Positions 49,712 through 60,471 of a stretch of 64,000 bases of DNA are shown here, piece by piece. Below the pieces are notes generated by a model. That model was not told the DNA's origin. It saw only the letters and a list, made by a program, of their open reading frames with translations, and made no database searches. The stretch covers positions 16,694 to 80,693 of the forward strand of contig NZ_JAKZFT010000015.1 in assembly GCF_022808985.1 (NCBI RefSeq). The letters run 5' to 3'. Positions within the stretch are counted from its first letter, which is position 1. Every line of letters begins with the position of its first letter. The stretch comes from Geotalea sp. SG265 (GTDB taxonomy: Bacteria > Desulfobacterota > Desulfuromonadia > Geobacterales > Geobacteraceae). A program made the translations under genes and the position numbers.

Positions 49712-51673
49712 ATGGCACCCCAAAAGCTTTTGGCAATGCAAAAATCCTGGAATCGGTACATGGAAAGCAACCATCTGGATGTGCAGTTGTTGCGCCCGGA
49801 GGTTGCCAGTTCCTGGGAGCGCTGTCGTAACCTCAATGTCAACCCATTCCAGGAAGCCGATGGGTACGTGAACCAGCTGGAACTGCGGGAACGCCTCTAT
49901 CGGAAGCAACACCTGCTCAAGGTGGCCCGGCCGTTCATGGATAACCTTTACAACTTCGTCAAGGGCTCCGGCTTTCAGGTCGTGCTCACCGACGAGCACG
50001 GTTTCCTGCTGGAGGTGCTCGGCGACAACGATATCGTCACCCGTACCAGGCACGTATTGCTCTGCCCCGGCGGCAACTGGAGCGAGTCCCAGCAGGGAAC
50101 AAATGCCATCGGCACCGCCATCGTCGAAAAAAAGCCGGTGCAGATCTATGCCTGGGAACACTACTGCCAGTCCAACCATTTCCTTACCTGCTCCGCCGCC
50201 CCCATCTTCAGCCCGGAGGGAGAAATCATCGGCATCCTCGACATCAGCGGCGACTACCGCGTCGCCAATGCCCATACCCTGGGGATGGTCGTTGCGGCAG
50301 TCAATGCCATCGAAAACCAGCTCCGCCTGCAGAAGGCCACTGACAAGCTTTACATGGCCTACCGCTACTCGAACACGCTCCTGGAGAACATGTCCGACGG
50401 CCTCATCTCCATCAACAACAACGGCATCGTCACCGAGATGAACGCCAAGGCAGGCGAAATCCTGGGATGCAACCCGACCCTGGCCAAGGGGCGGCATGTG
50501 GAGCAGATCTACAATGCCCGGCATACCCTTCTGCAGGTCCTCAATGAAGGGACCGAATACGAGGACCGGGAGATCATCATCGAGAATATCGGCCGCAAGA
50601 TTTACAGCTCCGCCACGCTCCTGCGGGATGACAGCGGCGGCATCATCGGCGCAGTTGCGGTTTTCCGCGAGATGAACAACCGCCAGCCGGTGAAGCGGCC
50701 CACCATCCTCCAGTCCCACAGCTATACCTTCGATCATATCATCGGCACGAGCCCGGCCATCACCGCCGCCAAAGAATGGGCCAAAACGGCCGCCGCCAGC
50801 CCCTCCACCGTCCTCATCAGGGGAGAAAGCGGCACCGGCAAGGAGCTCTTCGCCCAGGCGATCCACAATGCCAGCCCGCGCTGCGACCGGCAGTTCATCG
50901 CCCTCAACTGTGCCGCACTCCCCGAAACCCTCATCGAAAGCGAGCTCTTCGGCTACGAGGAGGGGACCTTCACCGGCGCCAGAAAAGGTGGCCGGGCGGG
51001 TAAATTCGAAGTCGCCGACGGGGGTACCATTTTTCTCGATGAAATAGGCGACCTTTCCCCCAACGTCCAGGCAAAGCTTTTGCGGGTCATCCAGGAAAAG
51101 AAGGTGGCGCGGATCGGCTCCTCCAATGAAAGGGGAGTGGACATCCGGATCATTGCCGCCACACATAAGGATTTGAACGAAGAAGTACAGCTGGGCAACT
51201 TCCGCCAGGACCTTTACTACCGCCTAAACGTCCTGGAGATCACCATTCCTCCCCTGCGCGATCGGGGTGAGGACCTGCCGGTTCTGGCCACGCACCTGAT
51301 TGAAAAGACCGCGGCAAAACTGGACCGGAAAGTCCCCACCGTCGAAAGCGGAGTAATGGAGAAGCTGCAGGCCTATGGCTGGCCCGGCAATATCAGGGAA
51401 TTGGAGAACGTCATCGAGCGGGCGGTGATCCGGGCCGGGAGCGAGGGTGCCCTCACCCGTGAGCTCTTTCAGCTGCAGGCCGAAGCGGTGGTGAAGACGG
51501 AACCGGCACAAGTGGCGGTCAAGGAAATCAAGTCTCTGCGCGAGATGGAATGCGAGATGATCGTGGAAGCACTGGCCTTTTTCGACGGTAATATCCAGAA
51601 GGCCGCGGCAAAACTCGGTATCGGCCGCAACACCCTCTATCGCAAGATGAAGGAATACGGCATTTCCTCCTGA
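49712..51673 (+). CDS. Sigma-54-dependent activator (AcoR type)
   Basis: A 653-residue enhancer-binding protein: GAF-like sensor (residues ~60-220), PAS domain (~225-330), AAA+ domain and a Fis-type helix-turn-helix at the C-terminus (GNIQKAAAKLGIGRNTLYRKM). Walker A is GESGTGKE at about 371. The sigma-54 contact loop reads GTFTGA, not the usual GAFTGA. It probably acts on the sigma-54 promoters at 37322 and 37645 with the shared palindromes, responding to an alcohol, aldehyde or ketone. Confidence 0.95.
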   Translation: MAPQKLLAMQKSWNRYMESNHLDVQLLRPEVASSWERCRNLNVNPFQEADGYVNQLELRERLYRKQHLLKVARPFMDNLYNFVKGSGFQVVLTDEHGFLLEVLGDNDIVTRTRHVLLCPGGNWSESQQGTNAIGTAIVEKKPVQIYAWEHYCQSNHFLTCSAAPIFSPEGEIIGILDISGDYRVANAHTLGMVVAAVNAIENQLRLQKATDKLYMAYRYSNTLLENMSDGLISINNNGIVTEMNAKAGEILGCNPTLAKGRHVEQIYNARHTLLQVLNEGTEYEDREIIIENIGRKIYSSATLLRDDSGGIIGAVAVFREMNNRQPVKRPTILQSHSYTFDHIIGTSPAITAAKEWAKTAAASPSTVLIRGESGTGKELFAQAIHNASPRCDRQFIALNCAALPETLIESELFGYEEGTFTGARKGGRAGKFEVADGGTIFLDEIGDLSPNVQAKLLRVIQEKKVARIGSSNERGVDIRIIAATHKDLNEEVQLGNFRQDLYYRLNVLEITIPPLRDRGEDLPVLATHLIEKTAAKLDRKVPTVESGVMEKLQAYGWPGNIRELENVIERAVIRAGSEGALTRELFQLQAEAVVKTEPAQVAVKEIKSLREMECEMIVEALAFFDGNIQKAAAKLGIGRNTLYRKMKEYGISS

Positions 51674-51697
51674 TCTTCCCTTCGATCTATGCAAAAA

Positions 51698-51731
51698 GAG
51701 CCCGTCGGCAATGCCGGCGGGCTCTTTTTTG
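51698..51731 (+). terminator. Terminator of the regulator gene
   Basis: GAGCCCGTCGGC and GCCGGCGGGCTC pair and TTTTTT follows. Confidence 0.9.
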
Positions 51732-51767
51732 ATGTTCCGTTGAAAACTGACAAGGTTTTCGAAGGAA

Positions 51768-52232
51768 TTATTTTACTTCCTTCAATTCATTGATGTCTTT
51801 TTTGGTCTGCTCCTTCGCTTCCTTCACATCCTTGACCGTCTGCTCTTTTTTCTTTTTCAGGGCTCCGACCCGCTCCTGCTTTTTCTTTTTTGCCGCATCG
51901 ATCTGCTCCTGACGCTTCTTCTTCGCCTCGGCCGACTTTTCGTCCTGCTTCTTCTTGGCATCCTTCAGGTCCGCTTCCTTCTGCTTAGCCTTGTCGGTCA
52001 GCTCCGTCTTTTTCGCCTTCAGATCCGCTTCCTGTTTCTTGGCCTTTTCGGTCGCCTCGGCATGTTTTGTCTTGAGATCCGCCTTTTGTTTGGCGGCCTT
52101 CTCTTTGAGAGCCTGCTCCTTCTTCATCAGCTCTCCGGTAGGTGAAAAGCCTTCATTGGGCTCGGCTGCAGAAGCGACCCCAGCCAGGGCCAGCAGGGTC
52201 AACCCGGCGGTAACGACAACAAACTTTTTCAT
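51768..52232 (-). CDS. Exported Lys/Ala-rich coiled-coil protein
   Basis: A 154-residue protein with a signal peptide (GVASAAEP) and then a nearly uninterrupted charged helix made of repeats like KAKKQEADLKAKK and KQKEADLKDAKKK. Length and composition suggest a periplasmic coiled coil. The start at 52232 has GGAGG upstream. Codon use is A-rich because of Lys; no family assigned. Confidence 0.8.
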   Translation of the reverse strand: MKKFVVVTAGLTLLALAGVASAAEPNEGFSPTGELMKKEQALKEKAAKQKADLKTKHAEATEKAKKQEADLKAKKTELTDKAKQKEADLKDAKKKQDEKSAEAKKKRQEQIDAAKKKKQERVGALKKKKEQTVKDVKEAKEQTKKDINELKEVK

Positions 52233-52382
52233 AGATCCTCCTTCGTACATGGAATAGAAATAAAACCGGCCCAATGATACCACCACAGCCGCCAGAGTCA
52301 AGTGGGCGGCGGATGTTGCTTTATGGCCGGCAGTGGTAATAATTGAAGGGATGCCATTGCCCGCAACGGAGGAAATCTTTCC

Positions 52383-53561
52383 ATGTCGGCCGCCTCCTTG
52401 ACCTTCCCGACGATAAAATCCACATGCACGTTCATCCCGCAGATCGCTCTGTTCCTTTGTTTCCTCATGTTGCCGGTGCAGGCACACGGAGAGATCGATC
52501 CCGAACGGCGGACCAACCTGGAAGTGGGCGGAGCTGGACCGTTGAACAGCAGCGGCCCCTTGGGGGGTTACGGTATGCTCCTGATCAACCGGCCCCATTT
52601 TCGCGACCCGGATACTTATGTCCTTGCCATCGTTTCCCCATACCTGTTCGGCGAAGCGATTCGGGATAAATGGCCGTCAGAGGGGCATGCAGTGGGCTTC
52701 AGCCTCGGTGGCGGCTTCCTCGCCAACAACTTCGATCAGATCCGTAACGGCAGGTTCCAGCGAAGCGAGTCGTTCAGAGGGGACGGCGGCGACGCAGCCC
52801 TCTCCTACTATTTGCGCCCTCCTCCCATCGCCGGCGAGCTACCTGTTGACGGCATTCTCCGCTTCGGTACCCGCTATGCGCTCTACCAGCGCGGCAGCGC
52901 TACCGATCCCGATTTCCGCCTCCCCGCCGACACTTTTATTCATACGGCACGGGTCGGGATACGGGTGGGGGGTGTGCCACCGGAACTGCTGCCGGAAAAG
53001 GCTCTGGAATTATCCTTGTGGCATGAGGTCGATTATCGGGTCAAAACAGGGACCTACGGGTTGCCAGGGCGGGTAAGGGAAACGGAGCATCTGACCCAGC
53101 AAAGCTGGGCCAGGCTTGGTGGGATCATGCCGACTTGGGGGAACCAGAGTGCCTCGGTGATGATAAGCGCCGGCACGTCCGGCAAAAGCGACGAGCTGTC
53201 CTGTTACCGCATGGGGAGCGGGTTGCGTTTTCAGAACGAATTTCCCTACATCCTCCATGGCTACTATTTCCAGGAGGTATTTGCCCGCAGCTTCTTCCTG
53301 CTCAACACCTCCTACCGGCTCACGCCCATTCCGGACATTAAGCGGCTCCAGCTGCAATTGAACTACGACTACGCCCTGGTCCGCTACCTGTCCGGCCATG
53401 AACTGCCGCGCAACAGCCTCAACGGCCTCGGCCTCGACTTGATCCTCCTGCTGAAAAATGGCATCACCCTCACCGTGGGTTACGGCTTTGGGGCCGATGC
53501 ACTGCGGCGAGGCAGGTTCGACGGCCACCAACTCAACATGATGTTCGAATGGAAAATGTAG
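52383..53561 (+). CDS. Outer-membrane beta-barrel-like exported protein
   Basis: A 392-residue protein with a signal peptide near residues 20-36 (VQAHGE) and alternating amphipathic strands throughout, ending in MMFEWKM with an aromatic residue near the C-terminus. Segments such as RFGTRYALYQRGS, YFQEVFARSFFLLNTSYRLTP and LTVGYGFGADAL fit an outer-membrane barrel. Function unknown. The start could be later; 52383 gives a plausible but long signal. Confidence 0.7.
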   Translation: MSAASLTFPTIKSTCTFIPQIALFLCFLMLPVQAHGEIDPERRTNLEVGGAGPLNSSGPLGGYGMLLINRPHFRDPDTYVLAIVSPYLFGEAIRDKWPSEGHAVGFSLGGGFLANNFDQIRNGRFQRSESFRGDGGDAALSYYLRPPPIAGELPVDGILRFGTRYALYQRGSATDPDFRLPADTFIHTARVGIRVGGVPPELLPEKALELSLWHEVDYRVKTGTYGLPGRVRETEHLTQQSWARLGGIMPTWGNQSASVMISAGTSGKSDELSCYRMGSGLRFQNEFPYILHGYYFQEVFARSFFLLNTSYRLTPIPDIKRLQLQLNYDYALVRYLSGHELPRNSLNGLGLDLILLLKNGITLTVGYGFGADALRRGRFDGHQLNMMFEWKM

Positions 53562-53567
53562 GCCGCG

Positions 53568-56414
53568 TCAGTTGTTGTCCAGTATCTCCCGCACCTTGGT
53601 CAGCAGACGGTTGGGGGATAAAGGCTTGGCCAGAAGGTTGAGCCCTTCGGCAATATCGTCACCGTTTAGGATATCCGCCGTGTAACCGCTGATAAAGATC
53701 ACCTTCATCCCGGGTTTCAGCTTTTCGATCTCGCCATAAGCCTCTTTACCATTTTTCTTCGGCATCATCACGTCCATGAGGATCAGGTCGATAGTGTCCC
53801 GGTTCTTTTCGAAGGTTTCCACGCAGTCCAGGCCGTCGAGAGCCGTAACGACCCGGTAGCCGTATCCCTGGAGCACATCCACCAGCAGCGCCTTCACTTC
53901 GGAATTATCTTCCGCAACGAGTATCGTCTCCGTACCCCCTTGTGCCTTCAGCTGCGTTTCCTCTTTCCGTTCCACCGTATTGCCCGAGGTAAGGGGAAAG
54001 TAGATACGGAAGATGGTGCCTCTCCCTTTCGCGCTCTCGACGGTTATGTACCCGCCGTTTTGCTTGACGATGCCGTAAACAATGGAGAGACCGAGCCCGG
54101 TGCCGTTACCGGCAGACTTGGTGGTGAAGAACGGCTCGAAGATCTTTTCACAGGTCCTGTCGTCCATACCAGCACCGGTATCGGCTACGCTGAGGAGGGC
54201 AAAGGCTCCCGCGTTGCCAAAACCGTGACTCTCGATGAATTCCTTATCGATCTCAGTTGCTGCCGTACTGATCGACAATCGTCCTTTGCCCGACATGGCG
54301 TCCCTGGCATTGGTCGCCAGGTTCATCAGCACCTGCTCGATCTGTCCCGTGTCGGCAACGATGGCAAGAGGCCTCTCGTTCAGCGTCGTGATCAGTTCGA
54401 TGTCCTCGCCGATAAGACGGGTCAGAAAGCCCCCCACCTGGCGAACCACCTTGTTCAGTTCCATGGCCTGAGGGTTGGAGGGAGTCTTGTGGCTGTATTC
54501 CAGAAGGCTTTGTGTCAGCCCCGCCGCCCGTTCCGCCGCAGTCATGATCTGCTTGATGTTCTGCATCAGGGGCGCATCCCGATCGAGCTGCATTTGGGAG
54601 AGATGGCAATAGCCGATGATCGCCGTCAGCATGTTGTTGAAATCGTGAGCCACCTTGCCGGTCAAGGTACCGATTGCCTCCATCTTCTGGGCATGGCGCA
54701 GCTGCCCCTCCATCTTTCTTTCGTCGGTGATGTCCCGGAAACTGGAAACCCTGCCGACAATGATGTCGCCGATACGTTGCGGACGGCAGAACCGCTCGAT
54801 GATTCTCCCATCCTTGAATTCCAGAAGATCGTGGATATCCCGCTCCACATCCTCCTGCACTGCCGGGACGAAGCTTTGGTGGTTCTTCAACTGCCCATGC
54901 AGGTTGTCAATGATCAGGAAGTAATCACGGGTTTCCAGGATAGGAACGGGAACATGAAGCATCTGGACGAATTTTTGATTGTAACTAACGATCCTGCCGT
55001 TCAGGTCCACTACGAGAATGCCGTCGGCGGTTGCCTCCAGGGTGGCGGTGAGACGGGAAAGAGCCTCGCGAAGCTCGCTTTCGCTACGTTTCAGTGAGGT
55101 AACCTCTTCCACCGATTCGATGACGCCGGTTATGGCGCCTGCTTCATCTTTGAAGGGGGACGAGACGATGCGGAAGTGACGTGCTTCCCCCAGCCAGTTG
55201 TTCTGCACGATGGCCTCGTGGATCTCGCCGTCGGCCAGGGTAAGAATGGTCGGACATCCCGGGCAGGTGCTTTCCCGGGGAGGATTGTTGAATGACTGGT
55301 AGCAAAGGGGACGAGTTGTTTCGTCAAGGTCCGGGTACCACCGGTGGCTTTGCCGGTTCGCCGAGAGCACTTCCATCCGGGGGCTGAGGAGAGTGACGCC
55401 GACGGTGACGTTGTCGGCCAGGGTGCGATACTTTTCCTCTGAGCCGGCAAGGTTTTCCAGCATCCTGTTGCGGCAGGTGATGTCGCGCAGGAAGGCGAAG
55501 AAGCGCCCATCCGCCGACGGCAGGTAGTTGGCGCTGATTTCCACGTCAAAGGTGCTGCCGTCCTTGCGCCGGTGCCTGGTCTCGAAGGGGGTCCTGCCGG
55601 GACGCCTGATGTCTTGCATCCGGACGTGGATTTCCTCGTCCGTCATGGCCGCTTCCACGTCTCGAATCTCCATGTTCAGGAGCTCTTCACGGCTATAGCC
55701 GCTCATCCGGCAATAGGTATCGTTGATGTCGATGAATTTGCCCCGTTCATCGTTGATCCAGAAGCCGTCCATGGCGGTGCGGATAATGGCCTGGTACTCC
55801 GCTTCGACCCTTTTGACCTCGGTGAGGTCGCGGACGATCGCCAGGTAGATCCATTCGTCCCCCACCTTCACTCTGCTGACGGAAATATCCAAGGGAATTT
55901 CCCGGCCGTCCCTCCGCCGCCCTACCCGTTCCCGGTTGTGGTCGGCACTGCCTTTGTCCGCGAAGGACAATCCCACCTCTGCCTTGGGCAGGCACCCATT
56001 TTCCACGAGCAGGTGCAGATTGGTGCCGATCACCTCGCCGGCTCTGTAGCCGAAAATCTTTTCGGCGGCAACATTGAACGATCTGATGATATTTTCTTCA
56101 TCGAACAGCACTACACCGTCAACCACGCCGCCCAGGACGTTTTCAGTCACGGAACCCAGGGCCAGGGCCATTCTTTTGTAGGGGCGGAAAATGAGCCGGT
56201 AAAGAAAAGGAGCGCAAAGAATCGTCAAGAGGGTCGCATCCATGACGTTGGTCAGCGTGGAATCCTTTCCCGGCAGCAGAAAGGGAAAGGAAAACATCAG
56301 CACCATTTCCACGAAAAATAAGACCAGCAGGAGAATGATCAGGGATCGTACGGGGGATGGGGCGGGAGCAGCAGGAAAGCATAAATCCGAATTACTATTG
56401 CTATTCATGGTCAC
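53568..56414 (-). CDS. Multi-PAS hybrid sensor histidine kinase
   Basis: A 948-residue protein with two N-terminal membrane helices (about 20-40 and 55-75), four or five PAS domains, a HisKA domain ([19 protein letters not shown], the His phosphosite), an ATPase domain ([30 protein letters not shown]) and a C-terminal receiver ([20 protein letters not shown] with the phospho-Asp, SGYTAD). GTG at 56414 is the start, with GGGAG 6 nt upstream. Its signal is unknown. Confidence 0.93.
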   Translation of the reverse strand: MTMNSNSNSDLCFPAAPAPSPVRSLIILLLVLFFVEMVLMFSFPFLLPGKDSTLTNVMDATLLTILCAPFLYRLIFRPYKRMALALGSVTENVLGGVVDGVVLFDEENIIRSFNVAAEKIFGYRAGEVIGTNLHLLVENGCLPKAEVGLSFADKGSADHNRERVGRRRDGREIPLDISVSRVKVGDEWIYLAIVRDLTEVKRVEAEYQAIIRTAMDGFWINDERGKFIDINDTYCRMSGYSREELLNMEIRDVEAAMTDEEIHVRMQDIRRPGRTPFETRHRRKDGSTFDVEISANYLPSADGRFFAFLRDITCRNRMLENLAGSEEKYRTLADNVTVGVTLLSPRMEVLSANRQSHRWYPDLDETTRPLCYQSFNNPPRESTCPGCPTILTLADGEIHEAIVQNNWLGEARHFRIVSSPFKDEAGAITGVIESVEEVTSLKRSESELREALSRLTATLEATADGILVVDLNGRIVSYNQKFVQMLHVPVPILETRDYFLIIDNLHGQLKNHQSFVPAVQEDVERDIHDLLEFKDGRIIERFCRPQRIGDIIVGRVSSFRDITDERKMEGQLRHAQKMEAIGTLTGKVAHDFNNMLTAIIGYCHLSQMQLDRDAPLMQNIKQIMTAAERAAGLTQSLLEYSHKTPSNPQAMELNKVVRQVGGFLTRLIGEDIELITTLNERPLAIVADTGQIEQVLMNLATNARDAMSGKGRLSISTAATEIDKEFIESHGFGNAGAFALLSVADTGAGMDDRTCEKIFEPFFTTKSAGNGTGLGLSIVYGIVKQNGGYITVESAKGRGTIFRIYFPLTSGNTVERKEETQLKAQGGTETILVAEDNSEVKALLVDVLQGYGYRVVTALDGLDCVETFEKNRDTIDLILMDVMMPKKNGKEAYGEIEKLKPGMKVIFISGYTADILNGDDIAEGLNLLAKPLSPNRLLTKVREILDNN

Positions 56415-56504
56415 AACTTACTCCCGCAAGCGGTCTGTTACAACGTAAAACACATTAATTTATCGGCAGCAAAATATAATTACTTGAATGTTGCGACAAG
56501 ACCT

Positions 56505-59105
56505 TTATACGGTAAACCAGAAGGTGGCGCCCTGGCCAGGTGCCCCCTCCGCCCAAATCCTGCCGCCATGGCGCCGGATGATCCGCTCCACCGTGGCGAG
56601 CCCAATGCCGTGTCCCTTGAATCTGTCGGCACCGGCCAGCCGCTGGAAAGGCACAAAGATCTTTTCCGCATCGTCCATCTTGAAGCCAGGGCCGTTGTCA
56701 CGAACAAAGCAGGCGGGTTTTCCGCTGACGTCAGCAACACCGAATTCGATCCGTGCCTCCTGCCTTTTCATGGTGTATTTCCAGGCGTTGCCGAGGAGAT
56801 TTTCCAGGACCACCCGCAGCAGCTTGGCGTCGCCGTTGACGGTGACTCCTCCCTCGATCACGAAGGCAACCCGGCGCTCCGGAGCAGTCAGGTTCAATTC
56901 TGCGGCCACTTCGCTGGCGATGGCGCTCAGATCGACCACATCCCGGGAGACCTCGTTGCGGGTGACAACAGAGAGCTTGAGGATGGCATCGATAAGCTCG
57001 TTCATCTGCAGGGTCTCGTCGAAAATCTCCCGGAGATAGCCTTGGCACACGTCGTTCAAACCGCTGCCGCACAACTCCCTGATGAGCTGGCTATAGCCGT
57101 TGATCACGGTCAGGGGCTTGCGCAGGTCATGGGAAACGCTGTAGCTGAATGACTCCAGTTCCCGGTTGGCATTCTCCAGCGCGAATGCCCGTGCAGCCAG
57201 ATCGGTATGCAGCCGTTCTATCTCCTCCAGGTCATGCTTGCGCTCCGTTACGTCGATCACCACCGCCAACGAACGCACTACCTTCCCCTCCTCGTTCCGT
57301 TCAGCGATGGCAGACAGGAGCACATGGATGATCTCGCCGTTCTTCTTCACGAACTGGTACGGCACCTCCTTGCAGACACCGGTCCGCAGGAATTCGGGGA
57401 TGACAATGTCTTCGGCATAGCGCCGGCACCCTTCTGTGAGAAAGTCGGTGGTCCTCCGGCCTAGCACTTCGTCCCTTTCGTACCCCATTGTGTCGAGCCA
57501 ACAATTGCTGACGCTGACCAGCCGCCCCTCCTGGTCGATGGAGTGGAGCATTACCGGAGTCTCGTTGTAGAGGCGTCGATAGCGCTCTTCACTTCGGCGC
57601 AGTTTTTCCTCGGCCCTTTTCCTGGCGCCGATATCGGTGGTCAGGGACAGGAGGCACCGCTGGCCGCCGATGACGATGACCTCGGCAGAGAAGAGGCTGT
57701 AGATGATAGCCCCTGACTTCTGTCGGAAGCGCAACTCCAGGTTCCGTACCTTCTCGCCTCTGGTAAGCATCTGCAACACCCTGTCCCGCTCTTCCGGCTT
57801 CTCCCAGGTATCAAGTTCTGCGGCAGAGCGGCCGATGACCTCGCCCCGCCCGTAGCCCATGGCCTTTTCGAACGCCTCGTTGACCTCCAGGTACCGCCCC
57901 TCCTCAAGGGTTGAAATGGCAATAACGCTGGGCATAGCCTGAAAGGCCAGGGAGAATTTCTCCTTCTCCTCCTGCAGGGCCTCCTCGGCCCGTTTCTGCT
58001 GGGCCATGCTCGCCTGATTGGCCGTCTGCTGCTCCTCCAGGGACTTGACCATGCTGTTGTACGCCCGTGCCATAATGCCGATTTCATCCCCCGACTCGAT
58101 GAAGAACGGCTTGAACCGACCCGAATCCTGTGGGAACGATTCCACATGGCGGGTAAACGCGACCAGCGGTGCCGTCAGCCATCGCATCAGCAGCCAGGTA
58201 ATGGGCAGGATGGCAATACTCAGTCCCGCGACGACCAGCAGTAAATACCGCTTTGCGGCTTTCAGCGGGGCATAGGCTTCGGCGGCAGGGTAGCTTGCCA
58301 CCAGAATCCAGCCGGTGGTCTGCAGGTGCCGAACCGACGAAATGACCCGTATTCCTTGGGAATTGACGGCCTCATCACTGCCGTCGAATCCGGTCAGCGC
58401 CTTCTCGTAGATGGAGTTTGCCCCCTGGGGAAGCTCCCTGGTCATGATTCTGCGCCGGTCGGAATGGACGATAACGGTCCGGTCACGGTCAGTCAGGTAG
58501 AAAGAACTGGCGTCGCCATACCGGGTATGGGCAATATCCTCCAGGAAGTTACTCCCCCAAAGATCGAAGCTGCCGCCGAGAATCGCCGTCAAGCGCCCCT
58601 GGCGGTCGAAGATGGGCGCGGAAAAGACGATGGCAGGATGTCCAGGGGTGTGGAGCGAAAGGTAGGGCCTGGAAATGAAGGGCTTACCCGTAGCCAGCGT
58701 CTGGCGGAAGAACTCGAAGGATGCCAGGTCCAGCCCCCGCCGACGTGGTAGAAAGGGGCTTTCGGCAATGAGTTTCCCCTCGCGGGAGAGGAGGAAGAGA
58801 CCGTTGTCGAAGACGGAGAGGAGTGAAATGCGGGCATCGAGAAAATGCTGCGCCCGCTCGGCATCATTGAGGGCATCCGGCGGCATCTGTCGTGCCGAAG
58901 CAATCAAAGCGTTATGGGCCAGGCGAAGCTTGTCGTCGATGCTTGCCGCCAGCGAGGAAACCAGGAGGAACTGCTGGTTGCTGATGGCCTTCTTCAGCGA
59001 CTGTTCCTGGTACGAGTTGGCCATCCAGCCCAGCAGAAAGATGACCGGCACGAACAGGAGCGAAACGGCCAACGCCATCTTGATTTTCATGCTGAGGTTT
59101 TTCAT
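56505..59105 (-). CDS. Cache/HAMP/PAS sensor histidine kinase
   Basis: An 866-residue membrane kinase: first helix at ~7-27, a large periplasmic Cache-type sensor (~30-280), second helix, HAMP, two or three PAS domains, HisKA (SVSHDLRKPLTVINGYSQLI) and an ATPase domain (NLLGNAWKYTM; GHGIGLATVERIIRRHGG). ATG 59105 is chosen for its GGGAGG site; a longer start would add non-hydrophobic residues. A divergent PilZ gene follows upstream. Confidence 0.93.
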   Translation of the reverse strand: MKNLSMKIKMALAVSLLFVPVIFLLGWMANSYQEQSLKKAISNQQFLLVSSLAASIDDKLRLAHNALIASARQMPPDALNDAERAQHFLDARISLLSVFDNGLFLLSREGKLIAESPFLPRRRGLDLASFEFFRQTLATGKPFISRPYLSLHTPGHPAIVFSAPIFDRQGRLTAILGGSFDLWGSNFLEDIAHTRYGDASSFYLTDRDRTVIVHSDRRRIMTRELPQGANSIYEKALTGFDGSDEAVNSQGIRVISSVRHLQTTGWILVASYPAAEAYAPLKAAKRYLLLVVAGLSIAILPITWLLMRWLTAPLVAFTRHVESFPQDSGRFKPFFIESGDEIGIMARAYNSMVKSLEEQQTANQASMAQQKRAEEALQEEKEKFSLAFQAMPSVIAISTLEEGRYLEVNEAFEKAMGYGRGEVIGRSAAELDTWEKPEERDRVLQMLTRGEKVRNLELRFRQKSGAIIYSLFSAEVIVIGGQRCLLSLTTDIGARKRAEEKLRRSEERYRRLYNETPVMLHSIDQEGRLVSVSNCWLDTMGYERDEVLGRRTTDFLTEGCRRYAEDIVIPEFLRTGVCKEVPYQFVKKNGEIIHVLLSAIAERNEEGKVVRSLAVVIDVTERKHDLEEIERLHTDLAARAFALENANRELESFSYSVSHDLRKPLTVINGYSQLIRELCGSGLNDVCQGYLREIFDETLQMNELIDAILKLSVVTRNEVSRDVVDLSAIASEVAAELNLTAPERRVAFVIEGGVTVNGDAKLLRVVLENLLGNAWKYTMKRQEARIEFGVADVSGKPACFVRDNGPGFKMDDAEKIFVPFQRLAGADRFKGHGIGLATVERIIRRHGGRIWAEGAPGQGATFWFTV

Positions 59106-59305
59106 GGTGCATCGCCTCCCGGTGCGCGTGGATATTCGGCAGGAAGGAGTATAGCAGAAGTAGCTATTAAAACAATGTTCCATTGTACGAGCAGGACACT
59201 TGATGAGCTCGCCCTTTCTTTCCTCAAGTCTGGCCGATTTGCCTCCGATTATAGTAGAAGCCCCTCAATAACCCATACAGCGAATATTTTGCCGGAGCCT
59301 GTCAG

Positions 59306-60031
59306 ATGAAATCGATCAAACTCCTCGTGGTCTCCAGTGAAGGAGAAGCAATGGACGCCTATCGGCAGGCGCTCGATCAAGCCGGCGTCAGCTACGATGC
59401 AGCCACCTCCTTTCATCTCCTGTCGGACATGGTCCGCGAAGAAGCGTATAACGGCATCATTATCGACATGCTGACTCTGGTGCGCGCTGGAAAAGACGAA
59501 AAAAAACTGGCCTACGAGCTGATGAATTTCTTCCCCACCACCCATATCAAATGGGACACGCGAACCAAGGTCATCAGCCTTTCCATGCTGGGGGAAATGT
59601 CGCCGCCGGAAGCGATCACCGCCCTGAACAGGTTCATCGATGAAAGATGCAGGCCCATCGGGGCGCGAAGGCTGCGGATGCATCCCCGGAGGGACGTCGC
59701 CCTGCAGATACAGCTGTCCACGGACCCGGGCTTCCCTGAAGCCGGCACCGACCGGACATTCACCGTCAATATTTCCAGGGAAGGCTGTTTTCTGCACACG
59801 ACCCGTCCAGTGGAAACCGGTGACACAGTATGGCTGAAGATACAGGGAATGGCCGATCAGACCCCCATCAAGGGGACCGTCTGCTGGAAGGTGGAGTGGG
59901 GGGAAAAACTTGTCGTGCCGGGCATCGGCGTGCACTTCGATGAGATAGGCCCACTGCAGCTGGCGGCACTGGCAAAGCTCCTGCAGGAGATCCCGGCAAG
60001 AGACGTCGTCCCACCCCCCAGCCCGAAGTAG
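59306..60031 (+). CDS. PilZ-domain c-di-GMP-binding protein
   Basis: A 241-residue protein. Residues 1-125 resemble an atypical receiver domain (IKLLVVSSEGEAMDAYR; GIIIDMLTL) without a clear phosphorylation pattern. A PilZ domain follows: RxxxR (RMHPR at ~131) and NISREGCF supply the c-di-GMP-binding motifs. It could transmit c-di-GMP from cyclases such as the 11568 gene product. GGAG about 9 nt before ATG. Confidence 0.85.
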   Translation: MKSIKLLVVSSEGEAMDAYRQALDQAGVSYDAATSFHLLSDMVREEAYNGIIIDMLTLVRAGKDEKKLAYELMNFFPTTHIKWDTRTKVISLSMLGEMSPPEAITALNRFIDERCRPIGARRLRMHPRRDVALQIQLSTDPGFPEAGTDRTFTVNISREGCFLHTTRPVETGDTVWLKIQGMADQTPIKGTVCWKVEWGEKLVVPGIGVHFDEIGPLQLAALAKLLQEIPARDVVPPPSPK

Positions 60032-60067
60032 AGGGAAGTAAATAATTTCATAGCCGCTGCGACCGTC

Positions 60068-60358
60068 TCACCTCTTGCCCCACAAGGGATCGTCGGCAAA
60101 CCGCACCATCATTCTTGCCTCAGGGTTTTGCTCGTAGAACTCCTCTTCGGCAAAGGAGAAACGGTACTCCACTACATACTCCTGCAAGACGCCGTAAGCG
60201 GCATTCACCTTGCGAATCATCTCCGGATCGCCGCCATTGCCGGTGTCAGGGTGGTGAAGTCTCACCAACTCCCGGTGCCGGGCCTTGATCTGCTTGAGGG
60301 TCGCTCGCCCACCCAGTCCCAGGATATCCAGCGCCGCTTGTAGATCTTGATAGGTCAT
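60068..60358 (-). CDS. DnaJ-domain protein
   Basis: A 96-residue protein with a J domain across nearly its whole length: YQDLQAALDILGLG, ARHRELVRLHHPD with the HPD motif, and IRKVNAAYGVLQEY. It lacks Gly/Phe and zinc-finger parts, so it is a small specialised Hsp70 partner. Convergent with the PilZ gene. Confidence 0.9.
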   Translation of the reverse strand: MTYQDLQAALDILGLGGRATLKQIKARHRELVRLHHPDTGNGGDPEMIRKVNAAYGVLQEYVVEYRFSFAEEEFYEQNPEARMMVRFADDPLWGKR

Positions 60359-60471
60359 GGGTTTGCAGTTCCGTGTTGATGAGTTTACTTCCAGATGGCA
60401 CTCTAGCTGACGAAAGAGTTGTTGAGGGGGAATTACCTGAAAAGAAGAAGCTGTGCTGATTGCGGAGGCAG

